This document shows, piece after piece, positions 32,455 to 41,273 of a DNA stretch of 64,000 bases (position 1 is its first letter; the number at the start of each line of letters is the position of its first letter). The stretch is from CAUZIB01 sp963663925 (GTDB lineage: Bacteria > Acidobacteriota > Vicinamibacteria > Vicinamibacterales > UBA8438). Both the position numbers and the translations under genes were made by a program. The DNA is taken from positions 1,178,001 through 1,242,000 of the forward strand of contig OZ250139.1 in NCBI GenBank assembly GCA_965237405.1, given 5' to 3'. Below the pieces are notes generated by a model. The model was not told the DNA's origin, made no database searches, and worked only from the letters and a program-made list of their open reading frames with translations.

Positions 32455-34296
32455 ATGAGAACCATCGCGCTTCTTGCTTGCGCCCTCCTCGGAACTCTGT
32501 GCCTCGTGCAGCTTCCTGCGAAAACTATTCGGATGCCGATCGACGATGTTCGAGCCGGCATGCGCGGCATCGGAATCACAGTCTTCGATGGTTCTCGCCG
32601 CGAAGAATTCGACGTGAACGTCCTGGGCGTTCTCAAGAACGTGATGGGCCCACAACGCAACATCGTCATAGCGCGACTGTCGGGTGGCCCACTTGCAATA
32701 ACTGGGGTTATTCAGGGTATGAGCGGAAGCCCGGTATATCTCGACGGTCGCTTGTTCGGCGCCGTCTCGTACTCGCTGGGCTCGTTCTCGAAGGATACGA
32801 TCGTTGGTATCACACCGATCGACGAAATGATCAAGGCGGACTCGTATCCCGTCAGTGCCGAACGACGCATCCCAAAACCATTGTCACTACCAGCCACGAT
32901 GCCCGACCTAGTCCGCATAATCAGCCACGCCTTCGCAGGCGATGCACCCTTCGCTCATCGGCCTGGCGATGTGGGTGCAAGGGACATTCCTGCCGCGGAA
33001 GCGTCCCACCTCGGAACCCTCATGCGTCCGATCGCCACGCCGCTGGTGCTGAATGGTTTCGGACCTGAGGTTTACAACCTGTGGTCTACCGCCGTCACCG
33101 GAAGTGGTTTCGTCACAACGGTGGGGGGCGTTATGTCGGCAGAGGCACAACGCGAAGTCTCAAACACACCGCTCCAACCGGGGGATGGTGTGGGCGTAAG
33201 CCTCGTTCAGGGTGATCTCACAATGGCCGGAACCGGTACCGTCACGATGATCGAGGACAACCGCGTCTATGCGTTTGGTCATCCCTTCTACAACCTTGGC
33301 CCCGTTCAAATGCCAATGACCCGTGCACAAGTGACGACCTTGCTCCCAAGTTTGGCGGTTTCATCCAAGATCGTCACCATCGGCGACGTCGTTGGTACGA
33401 TCGACCAGGATCGGTCCACCGGTATCTTTGGGAATCTTGGCGTCGGCCCGAACATGATCCCGGTGCGTATTCGCCTTGACGAGGAAGGTCGAAAGATCAC
33501 CACTACCTTCAACTTCGAGATCATCGATGACCCTGTCTTCACGCCGGTCCTGGCTTACACGACAACCCTCAACACGCTGTTTGCCTGGACACGTGAGCAA
33601 GGGTCCAGAACCTATATCCTCAGCGGGACCATCCGGCTTCAAGATCTGCCGCCGGTTTCAATTGGTGACGTCTATACCGGTAACGTGGCCTCAGCCGCCG
33701 CATCCGTGGCACTGATGGGTCCACTGACTACGCTCTTGAGTAACGAGTTTGAACCGGTCCAAATCGAGAGTATCGAGATTCAAATCTCGGCAATCGATGA
33801 GGCCCGAACCGCGACCCTCGAACGTGCTTGGATTGACACCTCGCGTCCTCGCCCCGGGGATCGCGTGCCGCTCAAGGTGGTCTCTCGTAGCTACCGAGGA
33901 ACCAAACTCGTCGAGACACTCATGGTTGATATTCCAGCACATGCGTCTGGGGTGCTGACGATTCAGGTCTCCGACGCGCCAACGCTAACACGGCAGGATC
34001 AACGCGAAGGCCGCTCGCCGGCCACTGCCAATTCGATCTCCCAGCTTATTCGAAACTTGAACTCCACTCGGCGCAACAATCGGCTCTATGTCCGATTGGT
34101 TCGAGCGGATGCCGGCGCGATTGATAAGGGTGAGCCGCTGCCAGCATTACCAGGTTCGGTTCTCGCCGTTCTCGAAAGCAACCGGACTAGTGGGGAGCTC
34201 AGCAGACTTGCCGAAGCTACACTTGGAGAATGGGAGATCGTGACCGACCACTCGGTCTCGGGCTCGCGCCGCCTGACGATCGAGCTTGCACGATGA
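32455..34296 (+). CDS. SpoIVB-type (S55) serine peptidase domain protein, exported
   Basis: A 613-residue protein with a signal peptide (about 1-22). The SpoIVB/S55 domain spans about 28-330. MPIDDVRAGMRGIGITVFDG is the family start, and GVIQGMSGSPVYLDGRLFGAV holds the nucleophile Ser in the G-M-S-G-S-P motif. A second conserved stretch is VYAFGHPFYNLGPVQMPMT. In Bacillus, SpoIVB cleaves SpoIVFA to switch on sigma-K. No sporulation genes are present here apart from spmAB further on, so a general envelope protease role is inferred. The C-terminal 280 residues are of unknown fold. It overlaps the next gene by four bases. Confidence 0.8.
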   Translation: MRTIALLACALLGTLCLVQLPAKTIRMPIDDVRAGMRGIGITVFDGSRREEFDVNVLGVLKNVMGPQRNIVIARLSGGPLAITGVIQGMSGSPVYLDGRLFGAVSYSLGSFSKDTIVGITPIDEMIKADSYPVSAERRIPKPLSLPATMPDLVRIISHAFAGDAPFAHRPGDVGARDIPAAEASHLGTLMRPIATPLVLNGFGPEVYNLWSTAVTGSGFVTTVGGVMSAEAQREVSNTPLQPGDGVGVSLVQGDLTMAGTGTVTMIEDNRVYAFGHPFYNLGPVQMPMTRAQVTTLLPSLAVSSKIVTIGDVVGTIDQDRSTGIFGNLGVGPNMIPVRIRLDEEGRKITTTFNFEIIDDPVFTPVLAYTTTLNTLFAWTREQGSRTYILSGTIRLQDLPPVSIGDVYTGNVASAAASVALMGPLTTLLSNEFEPVQIESIEIQISAIDEARTATLERAWIDTSRPRPGDRVPLKVVSRSYRGTKLVETLMVDIPAHASGVLTIQVSDAPTLTRQDQREGRSPATANSISQLIRNLNSTRRNNRLYVRLVRADAGAIDKGEPLPALPGSVLAVLESNRTSGELSRLAEATLGEWEIVTDHSVSGSRRLTIELAR

Positions 34297-36527
34297 CCCA
34301 ATTGGATCATTCGCCAATCTTCCTTCGCCTGTTGCTTACGGTCATTGGCACCACTGGTCTTCTCGTTTTTCTCAATGCGGCATCACCAACGTTTTGGCGC
34401 GTCTCAACGCAGGACGAGTTCCTAAGGGGAGAAGTTGAGAACGTTTCGATTGATACCACCGGCCAGATTCGGCTCGGTCCCCAAACCGAGGTGATCTACG
34501 AAACCACTGCACCATTCCTCTGGACAGCTATGGAAGACGCGGGGGGCGTGTGGATCGGAAGCGGCAACGATGGGCGTGTTTTTTACGTTACGAAGGACGG
34601 CAACAGTGCCGAGGTGTTCGATGCGAACGAGCTCAACGTGCACGCCGTCGCCCCTGGTGGCGGTGGTTCGGCCTACGTCGGCACATCGCCCGACGGTGCG
34701 GTGTTTCGCATTGTCGTGGGATCTCCCCCGTCGAGCACCAGAGTTTTCGATCCGGACGAGAAATACATCTGGGCAATCGTCCAAAGCCCGCCAGACGGCG
34801 CGTTTGGCGGTGACCTCTTCTTAGGCACGGGCGACCCAGGGCGCATCTACCGTCTTAGCGACGACGGCGAGTCGTCCTTGTTCTATGACACGCAGACAAC
34901 CCATGTGATGGCACTAGCATTCGACACAGGCGGCAATCTTCTCGCTGGGACCGGATCCCCCGGACAGGTTTTTCGAATCGCGCCAGACGGCCAAGCGTTC
35001 GTCGTGCTGAACAGCGAATTCGACGAGATCCGAGCGATCCGAACCGCGACAGACGGCAGCTACTACGCCGCCGCAGTCGCCCAGTCGCCAATTAGCGGAG
35101 AGTCGACGACAACCTCCTCATCGGCGTCATTTTCGAGCACGACCTCAACATCGGCAACGGTCGTGGCAACGGCGACCAACTCGACTACAGCCTCTGCTTC
35201 AACAACTGCATCATCTGCCACGAGCGGCTCAAGCTCGGCGGCCGGGGCCGTATACCACATCCAGTCAGACGGGATCTGGGACATCGTCTGGCGATCATCG
35301 ACTGACATACCGTACGACGTCACCCTCGTCGACAGTGATGCCGGTGGAATCCTCATTGCCACCGGTGACGACGGCAAGATCTTTCACGTCGTTCAGGAAC
35401 CCCAGCGTGTCGTGCTGCTCGCGCGCGCTCAAGCCAAGCAGGTTACAGCGTTTATGGATGGACCCGACGGATCCAAGTACTACGTAACCGCCAATCCTGG
35501 AAAACTGTTCCGACTTTCACCGAAGCACGCTACGCGCGGGACCTATATGTCGAATGTCCACGACGCTTCAACTGTGTCAACGTGGGGAGCGCTACGGTGG
35601 CATGCGACGACTGGGGCGGGGAGCAAGATTCGACTATTCACACGCACCGGTAACACTGATACGCCGAACGAAACCTGGAGCCAGTGGTCCGAAGCTTATG
35701 ACGACCCCGCCAACTCACAGATCACGAGTCCAAAAGCCCGTTACATCCAGTGGAAGGCCGAGCTCAGCGGGGTCGAGGACACGCTGGCGCTCCGCTCGGT
35801 AACTACAGCCTATCTCCCTCGCAATCTTCGACCACAGCTCACCGAGCTTACCGTTCACCACCCCGGCGTGGTCTTCCAGCAGCCCTTCTCTGGAACGGAT
35901 CCACCGATTGCCGGACTTGGTGACAGTGCCGAGGCGCGCGCATCATCAACGGAAAATGGAGCCGACTCCAGAAACTCGCTCGGACGTCGCGTATTTCGAA
36001 AGGGACTCCGGACCTTCGTGTGGACGGCGGAGGATGGCAACGAGGACGACCTCGAGTACGAGGTACTGTATCGGACGGAACTCGACGACGCCTGGCACCA
36101 ACTCACCACTCGACAGCGCGAGACGATCTTTACCTGGGACACAACCTCGGCTCCTGATGGCACGTACATCGTTCGGATCGTGGCCTCTGATGCTCCTTCT
36201 AACGAACCTGGAGCAGCGCTGACGGGCTCACATGACAGCACGCCATTCGCGATCGATAACTCGGCGCCCACGATCCGTTTTGACGCGTCTCGTGCCGAGG
36301 ACGGGCAACGCGTGACGACGTTCGTCGTCGCCGACCAGCACTCGCCCATACGACGTGTGGAGTTCTCATTCGACATGGTACGTTGGCAGGTGGTGTACCC
36401 AGTTGACGGAATTCCAGATTCTCAAACGGAACGGTTTGAACTTCGAACATCCACCGCCAACGCCGACCGCCTGATCCTTCGAGCTACCGACACCATGGGC
36501 AATACCTCGACCGCATCGAGCCGGTAG
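34293..36527 (+). CDS. Exported beta-propeller protein with Ser/Thr-rich linker
   Basis: A 744-residue protein from the ATG at 34293, with a signal-anchor at about 10-30. Residues about 60-270 hold propeller-like repeats of the type WIGSGNDGRVFYV, YVGTSPDGAVFRI, FLGTGDPGRIYRL and LAGTGSPGQVFRI. Residues about 270-315 are almost only Ser, Thr and Ala. The propeller then resumes (LIATGDDGKIFHV). A C-terminal half with Ig/fibronectin-like strands (RTFVWTAEDGNEDDLEYEV, then GTYIVRIVASDAPSN) follows. It is probably a periplasmic scaffold or sensor; no enzymatic motif is seen. It is coupled by ATGA overlap to the S55 gene. Confidence 0.65.
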   Translation: MTQLDHSPIFLRLLLTVIGTTGLLVFLNAASPTFWRVSTQDEFLRGEVENVSIDTTGQIRLGPQTEVIYETTAPFLWTAMEDAGGVWIGSGNDGRVFYVTKDGNSAEVFDANELNVHAVAPGGGGSAYVGTSPDGAVFRIVVGSPPSSTRVFDPDEKYIWAIVQSPPDGAFGGDLFLGTGDPGRIYRLSDDGESSLFYDTQTTHVMALAFDTGGNLLAGTGSPGQVFRIAPDGQAFVVLNSEFDEIRAIRTATDGSYYAAAVAQSPISGESTTTSSSASFSSTTSTSATVVATATNSTTASASTTASSATSGSSSAAGAVYHIQSDGIWDIVWRSSTDIPYDVTLVDSDAGGILIATGDDGKIFHVVQEPQRVVLLARAQAKQVTAFMDGPDGSKYYVTANPGKLFRLSPKHATRGTYMSNVHDASTVSTWGALRWHATTGAGSKIRLFTRTGNTDTPNETWSQWSEAYDDPANSQITSPKARYIQWKAELSGVEDTLALRSVTTAYLPRNLRPQLTELTVHHPGVVFQQPFSGTDPPIAGLGDSAEARASSTENGADSRNSLGRRVFRKGLRTFVWTAEDGNEDDLEYEVLYRTELDDAWHQLTTRQRETIFTWDTTSAPDGTYIVRIVASDAPSNEPGAALTGSHDSTPFAIDNSAPTIRFDASRAEDGQRVTTFVVADQHSPIRRVEFSFDMVRWQVVYPVDGIPDSQTERFELRTSTANADRLILRATDTMGNTSTASSR

Positions 36528-36565
36528 TCAGGCGAGAGCACAACGATTACCTAAATGTTTCCTGC

Positions 36566-36571
36566 TACCAT
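36566..36571 (+). promoter_or_regulatory. -10 box for a leaderless TPR protein gene
   Basis: TACCAT ends 7 bases before the ATG at 36579, the start preferred by the membrane-anchor pattern. Another ATG in the same frame at 36555 would put this box inside the coding region. Confidence 0.3.
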
Positions 36572-36578
36572 TGGGCAT

Positions 36579-37733
36579 ATGCGTCGACCGATCCTTGTAG
36601 GCATGGTGTTCCTCGTCGGGATAGGCGGGGTCTTTGTTTACAACGGCGTCGCCAACGAGCAGGAGTTTCGACGTCTCATTACCACTGGTGACCGTGCAAG
36701 CACGGCCGGTCAAACCTTCATTGCAGTCGAGGCGTATAGCGGCGCACTGGCTCTAAATCCCGATTCAATGGCCGTCCACCTCAAGAGAGGCGAAACCTAT
36801 CAAGCACACGGTAACCTTCAGGCCGCTCGGCGTGACCTGTTGATGGCGGCGCGGCTCGATCCCTCGGCAACTCGTCCGCATGAACGTCTCGGAGATGTAT
36901 CGATGGCACTGAAGATATACGAGGACGCTGTCGAACATTACGACCAGTTCATTAGACTGGACGACCAGAACCCTGACGTGCTCTACAAGCTGGCCCTGGC
37001 TCGTGAACACTCCGGTCGCGTTGCCCGTGCGGTACCACTTCTCCGACGTGCCATCGCCCTGAACCAATCATTTGTCGAGGCGCATTATCTGCTCGGACTC
37101 TGTCTACGGGAGCAGGGCCGAATGGTTGAGGCGCGTTCGTCTCTCGAGCGCGCTGTCGAGCTTTCGCCCGATTTTCTGCAGGCACGGGAATCACTCGTTA
37201 CGATCCACCGCGCCGAAGGTAACCACCGTGAGGAACTACAGCAACTCGATGCTCTGGCGGCACTGGATGGAGCGAACCCAGAGCGGCATATCGCGAGAGC
37301 ACTTGCCTATGCCCGTGCCGGGCGATCGGAGAAGGCCGTCCTGGCATTAAATGGAACTGGCGAGCAGCACCCGGACCGACCTGAACTGTCCGCTGCGCTC
37401 GGACAGGTGTGGATCGAGATTGCTGAAATCGACGAAGATAATGTCGCACTGAGTAAAGCGCTCGAAGCCCTACTGGCAGTCCCGTTGGACTCAGCCACGA
37501 GTGAAACTCTTACCCTCCTCGCGCGCGCACTACGCTTGAGCGGGGACTCAGACGAGGCGCGACGCATTCTTCAGCTTGCCATCTCCCGCTATCCGATCGC
37601 ACCAGCCGCGTTTCTTCACCTCGCTCAACTTGAAGCGAAGGCCCACAACCGGGAAGCCACCAGACAACTCAGACAGCGGCATCGAATCCTCACTAATCCT
37701 CCCGGCCGAGCGCTAGCCCCACCCACCGGCTGA
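36579..37733 (+). CDS. Membrane-anchored TPR protein
   Basis: A 384-residue protein from the ATG at 36579 (or 392 from 36555). It has a single N-terminal membrane anchor, RRPILVGMVFLVGIGGVFVYN, and then at least eight helical repeats. Clear TPR units include AVEAYSGALALNPDSMAVHLKRG in part, AVPLLRRAIALNQSFVEAHY and EARSSLERAVELSPDFLQAR. TPR arrays bind peptides or assemble complexes, here on the periplasmic side of the inner membrane or the cytosolic side if inverted. It lies 51 bases after the propeller gene and 12 bases before spmAB, so all four genes probably work together. Confidence 0.75.
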   Translation: MRRPILVGMVFLVGIGGVFVYNGVANEQEFRRLITTGDRASTAGQTFIAVEAYSGALALNPDSMAVHLKRGETYQAHGNLQAARRDLLMAARLDPSATRPHERLGDVSMALKIYEDAVEHYDQFIRLDDQNPDVLYKLALAREHSGRVARAVPLLRRAIALNQSFVEAHYLLGLCLREQGRMVEARSSLERAVELSPDFLQARESLVTIHRAEGNHREELQQLDALAALDGANPERHIARALAYARAGRSEKAVLALNGTGEQHPDRPELSAALGQVWIEIAEIDEDNVALSKALEALLAVPLDSATSETLTLLARALRLSGDSDEARRILQLAISRYPIAPAAFLHLAQLEAKAHNREATRQLRQRHRILTNPPGRALAPPTG

Positions 37734-37745
37734 AACACGGGGCCC

Positions 37746-39053
37746 ATGCTCAACGGCCTGTTCATTGCAGTTGCGCTCGCTTCGGTTCTCCTTGGTGCAT
37801 ATGCCGGCCACATGCAGGCGGTCACCGACGCCATGCTCGAGTCGGCACGAAGCGCCGTTAATCTCGCAATCGGTCTCATCGGCGTCATGGCATTCTTTCT
37901 CGGTCTAATGCGCGTCGCGCAGGATGGAGGGCTCACCACGACTATCTCCCGCTTCGTGAGCCCTTTCATGCGGCTACTGTTTCCGTCGATTCCAGCGGGC
38001 AGCCCAGCGATGAGTGCAATGGTGTTGAACATCTCTGCCAACATGCTCGGTCTCGGGAATGCAGCGACCCCATTCGGAATCAAGGCAATCGAGGAACTCG
38101 ACCGGTATAACTCGAACAAGGGGACGGCCACGAATGCGATGGCGTTATTTCTGGCAATCAATACCGCCGGCCTCGCCATTTTACCGTCTGGTGTGATCGG
38201 TGTTCGTGCCGCTCTCGGGTCAGCCGATGCTGCAGGAATTTGGTTTCCCACATGGTTCGCTAGCGGATGCGCGACGATGATGGGTATCACGGCGGCCATC
38301 CTACTTTCGAAGCTACCGCGGTATCGGTCGAACGAGCCTCCGCCGGTCGAACCACTGCCCCGAAGGTTCGATTCCGAGGCGCCAGACCTTTCGTCACCCA
38401 GCCCCAATGATTCACCGCCGGTCGTACCCGCTCGGCGTTGGCTGGGCCACCTCTTCTGGTTGGTCTTCGCTGGGCTCGCGGCCCGCGATTTTATGATGCG
38501 AGTGACGAACGAGGCCGCCGGGGACATTGCCCGCAACATGGTCTCTTTCTGGATGCTGCCGGCACTTGTCGGCGCTGTCGTACTCTACGGGTGGGCAAGA
38601 AAGGTGCACGTTTACGAATCCGTCGTCGAGGGGGGGAAAGAGGGGTTCCAAATCGCGCTTCGGATTATTCCCTTCCTCGTCGCAATCCTGGTGGTCATTG
38701 GGATGTTTCGTGCATCTGGTGGCCTCCAGCTGATCGTCCAACTCATCTCACCATTGACCGCACTCATAGGCATGCCTGCCGAGGCATTGCCAATGGCATT
38801 ACTCCGACCACTTAGTGGGTCGGGCGCCTTGGGCGTAGCTGCCGACACCATGACGACGCACGGGCCCGATTCTTTGATCGGCTACATGGTCAGTACCTAC
38901 CAGGGCAGTACTGAAACAACGTTCTACACGTTAGCCATCTACTTCGGGGCTATCGGTGTCAAGACGACACGCCACACGGTGCCCGCCTGCCTCCTAGCCG
39001 ATATAGCCGGTATCCTGGCAGCAACATTCATTGTGAACCTCATGTATGGCTGA
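37746..39053 (+). CDS. SpmA-SpmB fusion (nucleoside-recognition/Gate domain membrane protein)
   Basis: A 435-residue polytopic membrane protein joining the two halves encoded separately as spmA and spmB in Bacillus. The SpmA half is about residues 1-200, with the Gate motif NISANMLGLGNAATPFGIKA. The SpmB half is about residues 235-435, with ALLRPLSGSGALGV and GSTETTFYTLAIYFGAIGVK. In Bacillus these proteins affect spore-core dehydration. In non-spore-formers the fused form is common and its substrate unknown. A short soluble linker rich in Pro separates the halves. It is the fourth gene of the S55-propeller-TPR-SpmAB run. Confidence 0.88.
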   Translation: MLNGLFIAVALASVLLGAYAGHMQAVTDAMLESARSAVNLAIGLIGVMAFFLGLMRVAQDGGLTTTISRFVSPFMRLLFPSIPAGSPAMSAMVLNISANMLGLGNAATPFGIKAIEELDRYNSNKGTATNAMALFLAINTAGLAILPSGVIGVRAALGSADAAGIWFPTWFASGCATMMGITAAILLSKLPRYRSNEPPPVEPLPRRFDSEAPDLSSPSPNDSPPVVPARRWLGHLFWLVFAGLAARDFMMRVTNEAAGDIARNMVSFWMLPALVGAVVLYGWARKVHVYESVVEGGKEGFQIALRIIPFLVAILVVIGMFRASGGLQLIVQLISPLTALIGMPAEALPMALLRPLSGSGALGVAADTMTTHGPDSLIGYMVSTYQGSTETTFYTLAIYFGAIGVKTTRHTVPACLLADIAGILAATFIVNLMYG

Positions 39054-39462
39054 GGACCGACAGTGCTCGTCCCGTGCTCAACCCATGCACCCTAGGCGGC
39101 CACACACCTAAAGGTCTGTCTGCAATCGACCCAGACGCAAAGTAAGTACGGGTCTCCTGGGATGACTCTCCAACGGGGATACTCTAGATCCATGTGCGTC
39201 GGTCACGACGGCTCGGGTTAGCACCCTGACCGCGTTAATCATCGTCTTTGCGGTCGCCGTGGTTGTACCCATTTCACCGGAGCGTACTGGGCACTTGAAC
39301 TGCCTTGGTATTGTGCGTCAACTTTGCTTGGAATCCTGATCAACCAACACCTCGTATCTCCGGGAGTCATCGTGCAAAGCTTCTCGATTGTCGGACCGAC
39401 TGAATCCAACCACCCAGCCCTCTACACTGATCTCAGATTTCGCTGGCCCCTCGTATCGCATG
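39054..39462 (-). other. 409-base gap with one weak small frame
   Basis: The gap between spmAB and the convergent M50 gene holds no recognisable gene. On the minus strand an ATG at 39461, overlapping the end of the M50 gene, opens a 47-codon frame ending at 39318. It starts MRYEGPAKSEISVEGWVVGF and is strongly charged at its end. It has no homologue I can name. On the plus strand around 39226-39335 a short hydrophobic stretch (TALIIVFAVAVVVPIS) without a start could be a relic of a membrane protein. No hairpin with a T-run was found after either flanking gene. Confidence 0.3.
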
Positions 39463-40164
39463 TTACCCGTAGGCCACACCGGGATGGAGGAGATTAACGG
39501 CGAACAACCACACAGGCTGAAACACCAATGGAAGCACCTGCCAAGCGATGAGGATCCCGACCCATGCCAGCGCGGGCTGTCCCCAAATAAACTGCTGATA
39601 GCGGGCGACCGTCCGGTCGTCCAGAAGCAGCGGTACCGCACCGCTCCCGTCCAACGGGGGAACGGGAATGAGATTAAAGATCGCCAGGAGCAGATTGAGC
39701 GAAAAGACGACACTAACCATGAACGCTACGCCCCGCCACAGTCCCGGTAAGTGAGCGATGACAACCTCGCTAAAGCTCACTGCGTCCGGTGCCCCAAAGA
39801 CACCGAACGCAATGCCGACGCGGATTACGGTGGCCGCGACGACCACGAGGACAAGGTTGGCGCCCGGCCCGGCCAGGGCCATCCACGCCGCTCGACTCGG
39901 GTAACGCCTGGCCCAATGGGGATCGTATGGCACACTCGCAAAACCAAATGGCCACCCGGACAGCGCCATCGAGATTAACGGTAGCACGACCATCCCGCAC
40001 GGTTCCCGCCGTACATGTGGACGGGGATCCAGTGAGACCTGGCCGCCGAGGTATGCCGTCGGGTCGCCCCCGCGCATCGCTACCCAGGCATGCCCCGCCT
40101 CATGGAGCGTGGTTGAAAACAGAAAGACGACGTAGTAAACGAGTCCGCTACCGAAGTCTGGCAA
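39463..40164 (-). CDS. Site-2 protease family (M50) membrane peptidase
   Basis: A 233-residue intramembrane zinc protease. The HExxH site is STTLHEAGHAWVAMRGGD near residues 18-34, and the third ligand Asp is in FNLIPVPPLDGSG. Five or six hydrophobic segments are present and no PDZ domain, so it belongs to the compact group III S2P type rather than RseP. It starts with TTG at 40162-40164, 8 bases from a perfect TATAAT. Such enzymes release membrane-bound factors, but the substrate is not evident. The upstream region is gene-remnant DNA. Confidence 0.88.
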   Translation of the reverse strand: MPDFGSGLVYYVVFLFSTTLHEAGHAWVAMRGGDPTAYLGGQVSLDPRPHVRREPCGMVVLPLISMALSGWPFGFASVPYDPHWARRYPSRAAWMALAGPGANLVLVVVAATVIRVGIAFGVFGAPDAVSFSEVVIAHLPGLWRGVAFMVSVVFSLNLLLAIFNLIPVPPLDGSGAVPLLLDDRTVARYQQFIWGQPALAWVGILIAWQVLPLVFQPVWLFAVNLLHPGVAYG

Positions 40165-40172
40165 ATCACCGG

Positions 40173-40178
40173 ATTATA
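40173..40178 (-). promoter_or_regulatory. -10 box for the M50 gene
   Basis: TATAAT on the minus strand ends 8 bases before the TTG start at 40164 and no Shine-Dalgarno sequence lies between, so the message is probably leaderless. TTG starts are rare on leaderless messages, which weakens the call. Confidence 0.4.
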
Positions 40179-40552
40179 GACTCCAAGTCTCACTCGCAGA
40201 CGCCGCACGATCAGGCATACGGATTGCCGACCGGCACCGGTGGCTGTTCGTTATCGGCCTGACGCTGTTGCTGGCCGGTATTGGAGGTTGCCTATTCTCA
40301 AAGCTCCAGCAGTAGCAGACGGCTCGTGAGAACATCGCCATGGTCGAGGTGATCCGGCTCGATTCCGGAAGCCGGGAGACCTCCGCATAAGCAACGGGTA
40401 TTCAACCTTGGCCCTCGCTGAGACGCTCACCTCCGACTACATCTATGCAACGGACATCGACTTCGAAAACCACTCTGTGATCGAGCGCATCGCCGGGGTG
40501 GGTTCATCATCGACTTTCTGTCGGGGCGATGGTTCCCTCCATCAGGGGAGGG
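40179..40552 (+). pseudogene. Decayed DNA with a possible methyltransferase remnant
   Basis: This gap of about 390 bases has no intact gene. At 40390-40494 one plus-strand frame reads NGYSTLALAETLTSDYIYATDID, given here as two pieces: NGYSTLALAETL and then SDYIYATDIDFENHSVIERIAG. This resembles motifs I and II of class I SAM methyltransferases (G-x-G-Y-S-T-x-x-L-A and V-Y-A-x-D-I). The frame has no start and runs out at 40563. Just before it, at about 40226-40311, is a hydrophobic segment LFVIGLTLLLAGIGGCLFS, also without a start. Both look like relics. The assignment rests on short similarity only. Confidence 0.3.
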
Positions 40553-40846
40553 CTATCCCGTAATCTCGCGAATCTTCTTATCCCGCGTGTTGACCAGCCG
40601 AGCCAGGTCGCGCCGGTAATTTGGCTCAAGCTCTTCCTGCGACTTTGGATCGGTAGCGGCGAGCCGAGATGATTCGTAGAGGATTCGACACTCGGCTGTC
40701 CCCGCTTCGTAGTCACGGCGCGCGTCGGCAATGGCTGCTTTTTGGTCATCGGTCAGTACGCGAGCTTCGACACCCCCCTCGGCATCAAGTCGCTTCAGTT
40801 TCTCCATCGCCAATTCGACGGCGCTCTTAGGTGATGTGTCGGACAC
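40553..40846 (-). CDS. Small conserved-looking helical protein, unknown
   Basis: A 97-residue highly charged protein starting at GTG 40846, with AGGAGG 5 bases upstream. It is nearly all helix: AVELAMEKLKRLDAEGG, VLTDDQKAAIADARRDYEAG, and a C-terminal NYRRDLARLVNTRDKKIREI likely forming a coiled coil. There is no signal peptide. No family is recognised with certainty. It follows the truncated YccA gene and may be co-transcribed with it. Confidence 0.6.
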   Translation of the reverse strand: MSDTSPKSAVELAMEKLKRLDAEGGVEARVLTDDQKAAIADARRDYEAGTAECRILYESSRLAATDPKSQEELEPNYRRDLARLVNTRDKKIREITG

Positions 40847-40900
40847 AGTTCCTCCTGACGGGTTATGCTCGTGACGTAACCCAAGCGATTATATAGAGGT

Positions 40901-41179
40901 TCACACTGGCGCCCACGACTGCTTGAAGACCGTGACCATGGCGACGACGAAGCCTCCGAACATGCCCGCGATCTTCAACACGCCCATCAAGGGGTCCGCC
41001 GGACCACGATTCCAGACATAACTCGCCGTCGCCGACAAGATAACCAGCGAGAACGCCGTCTTGTTGACGGTTCCGCTGAGGGTCATTGCCGCCGAGTCGT
41101 CACAGATGATAGGAAATACAAAAAATGACCTCTCACTCAGCGCTGGGTTTCCCGAAAGGAACATTTGTGCGCAGACCAT
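40901..41179 (-). pseudogene. Truncated Bax inhibitor-1/YccA family membrane protein
   Basis: Ninety-two residues of a family normally about 240 long. SGNPALSERSF near the start, then AMTLSGTVNKTAFSLVI and FGGFVVAMVTVFKQSWAPV, are the N-terminal third of the YccA/Bax1-like family found in Acidobacteriota and Actinobacteria. The frame stops at TGA 40901-40903, right after W-A-P-V, where normal members continue with T-A-P-L-Y-A and five more membrane helices. No later part of the gene was found in the 54 bases before the next gene. The start at 41179 has AGGAG five bases upstream, so the fragment is probably still translated. Confidence 0.7.
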
Positions 41180-41273
41180 CGGTCTCCTAATTCAAATAAG
41201 ATGCGCTCGATCGATTATACGGCCCGCCCGATACCAGGGCGGCAGCAAGCTCTGCCTACTGAGGAAGGAGTCG

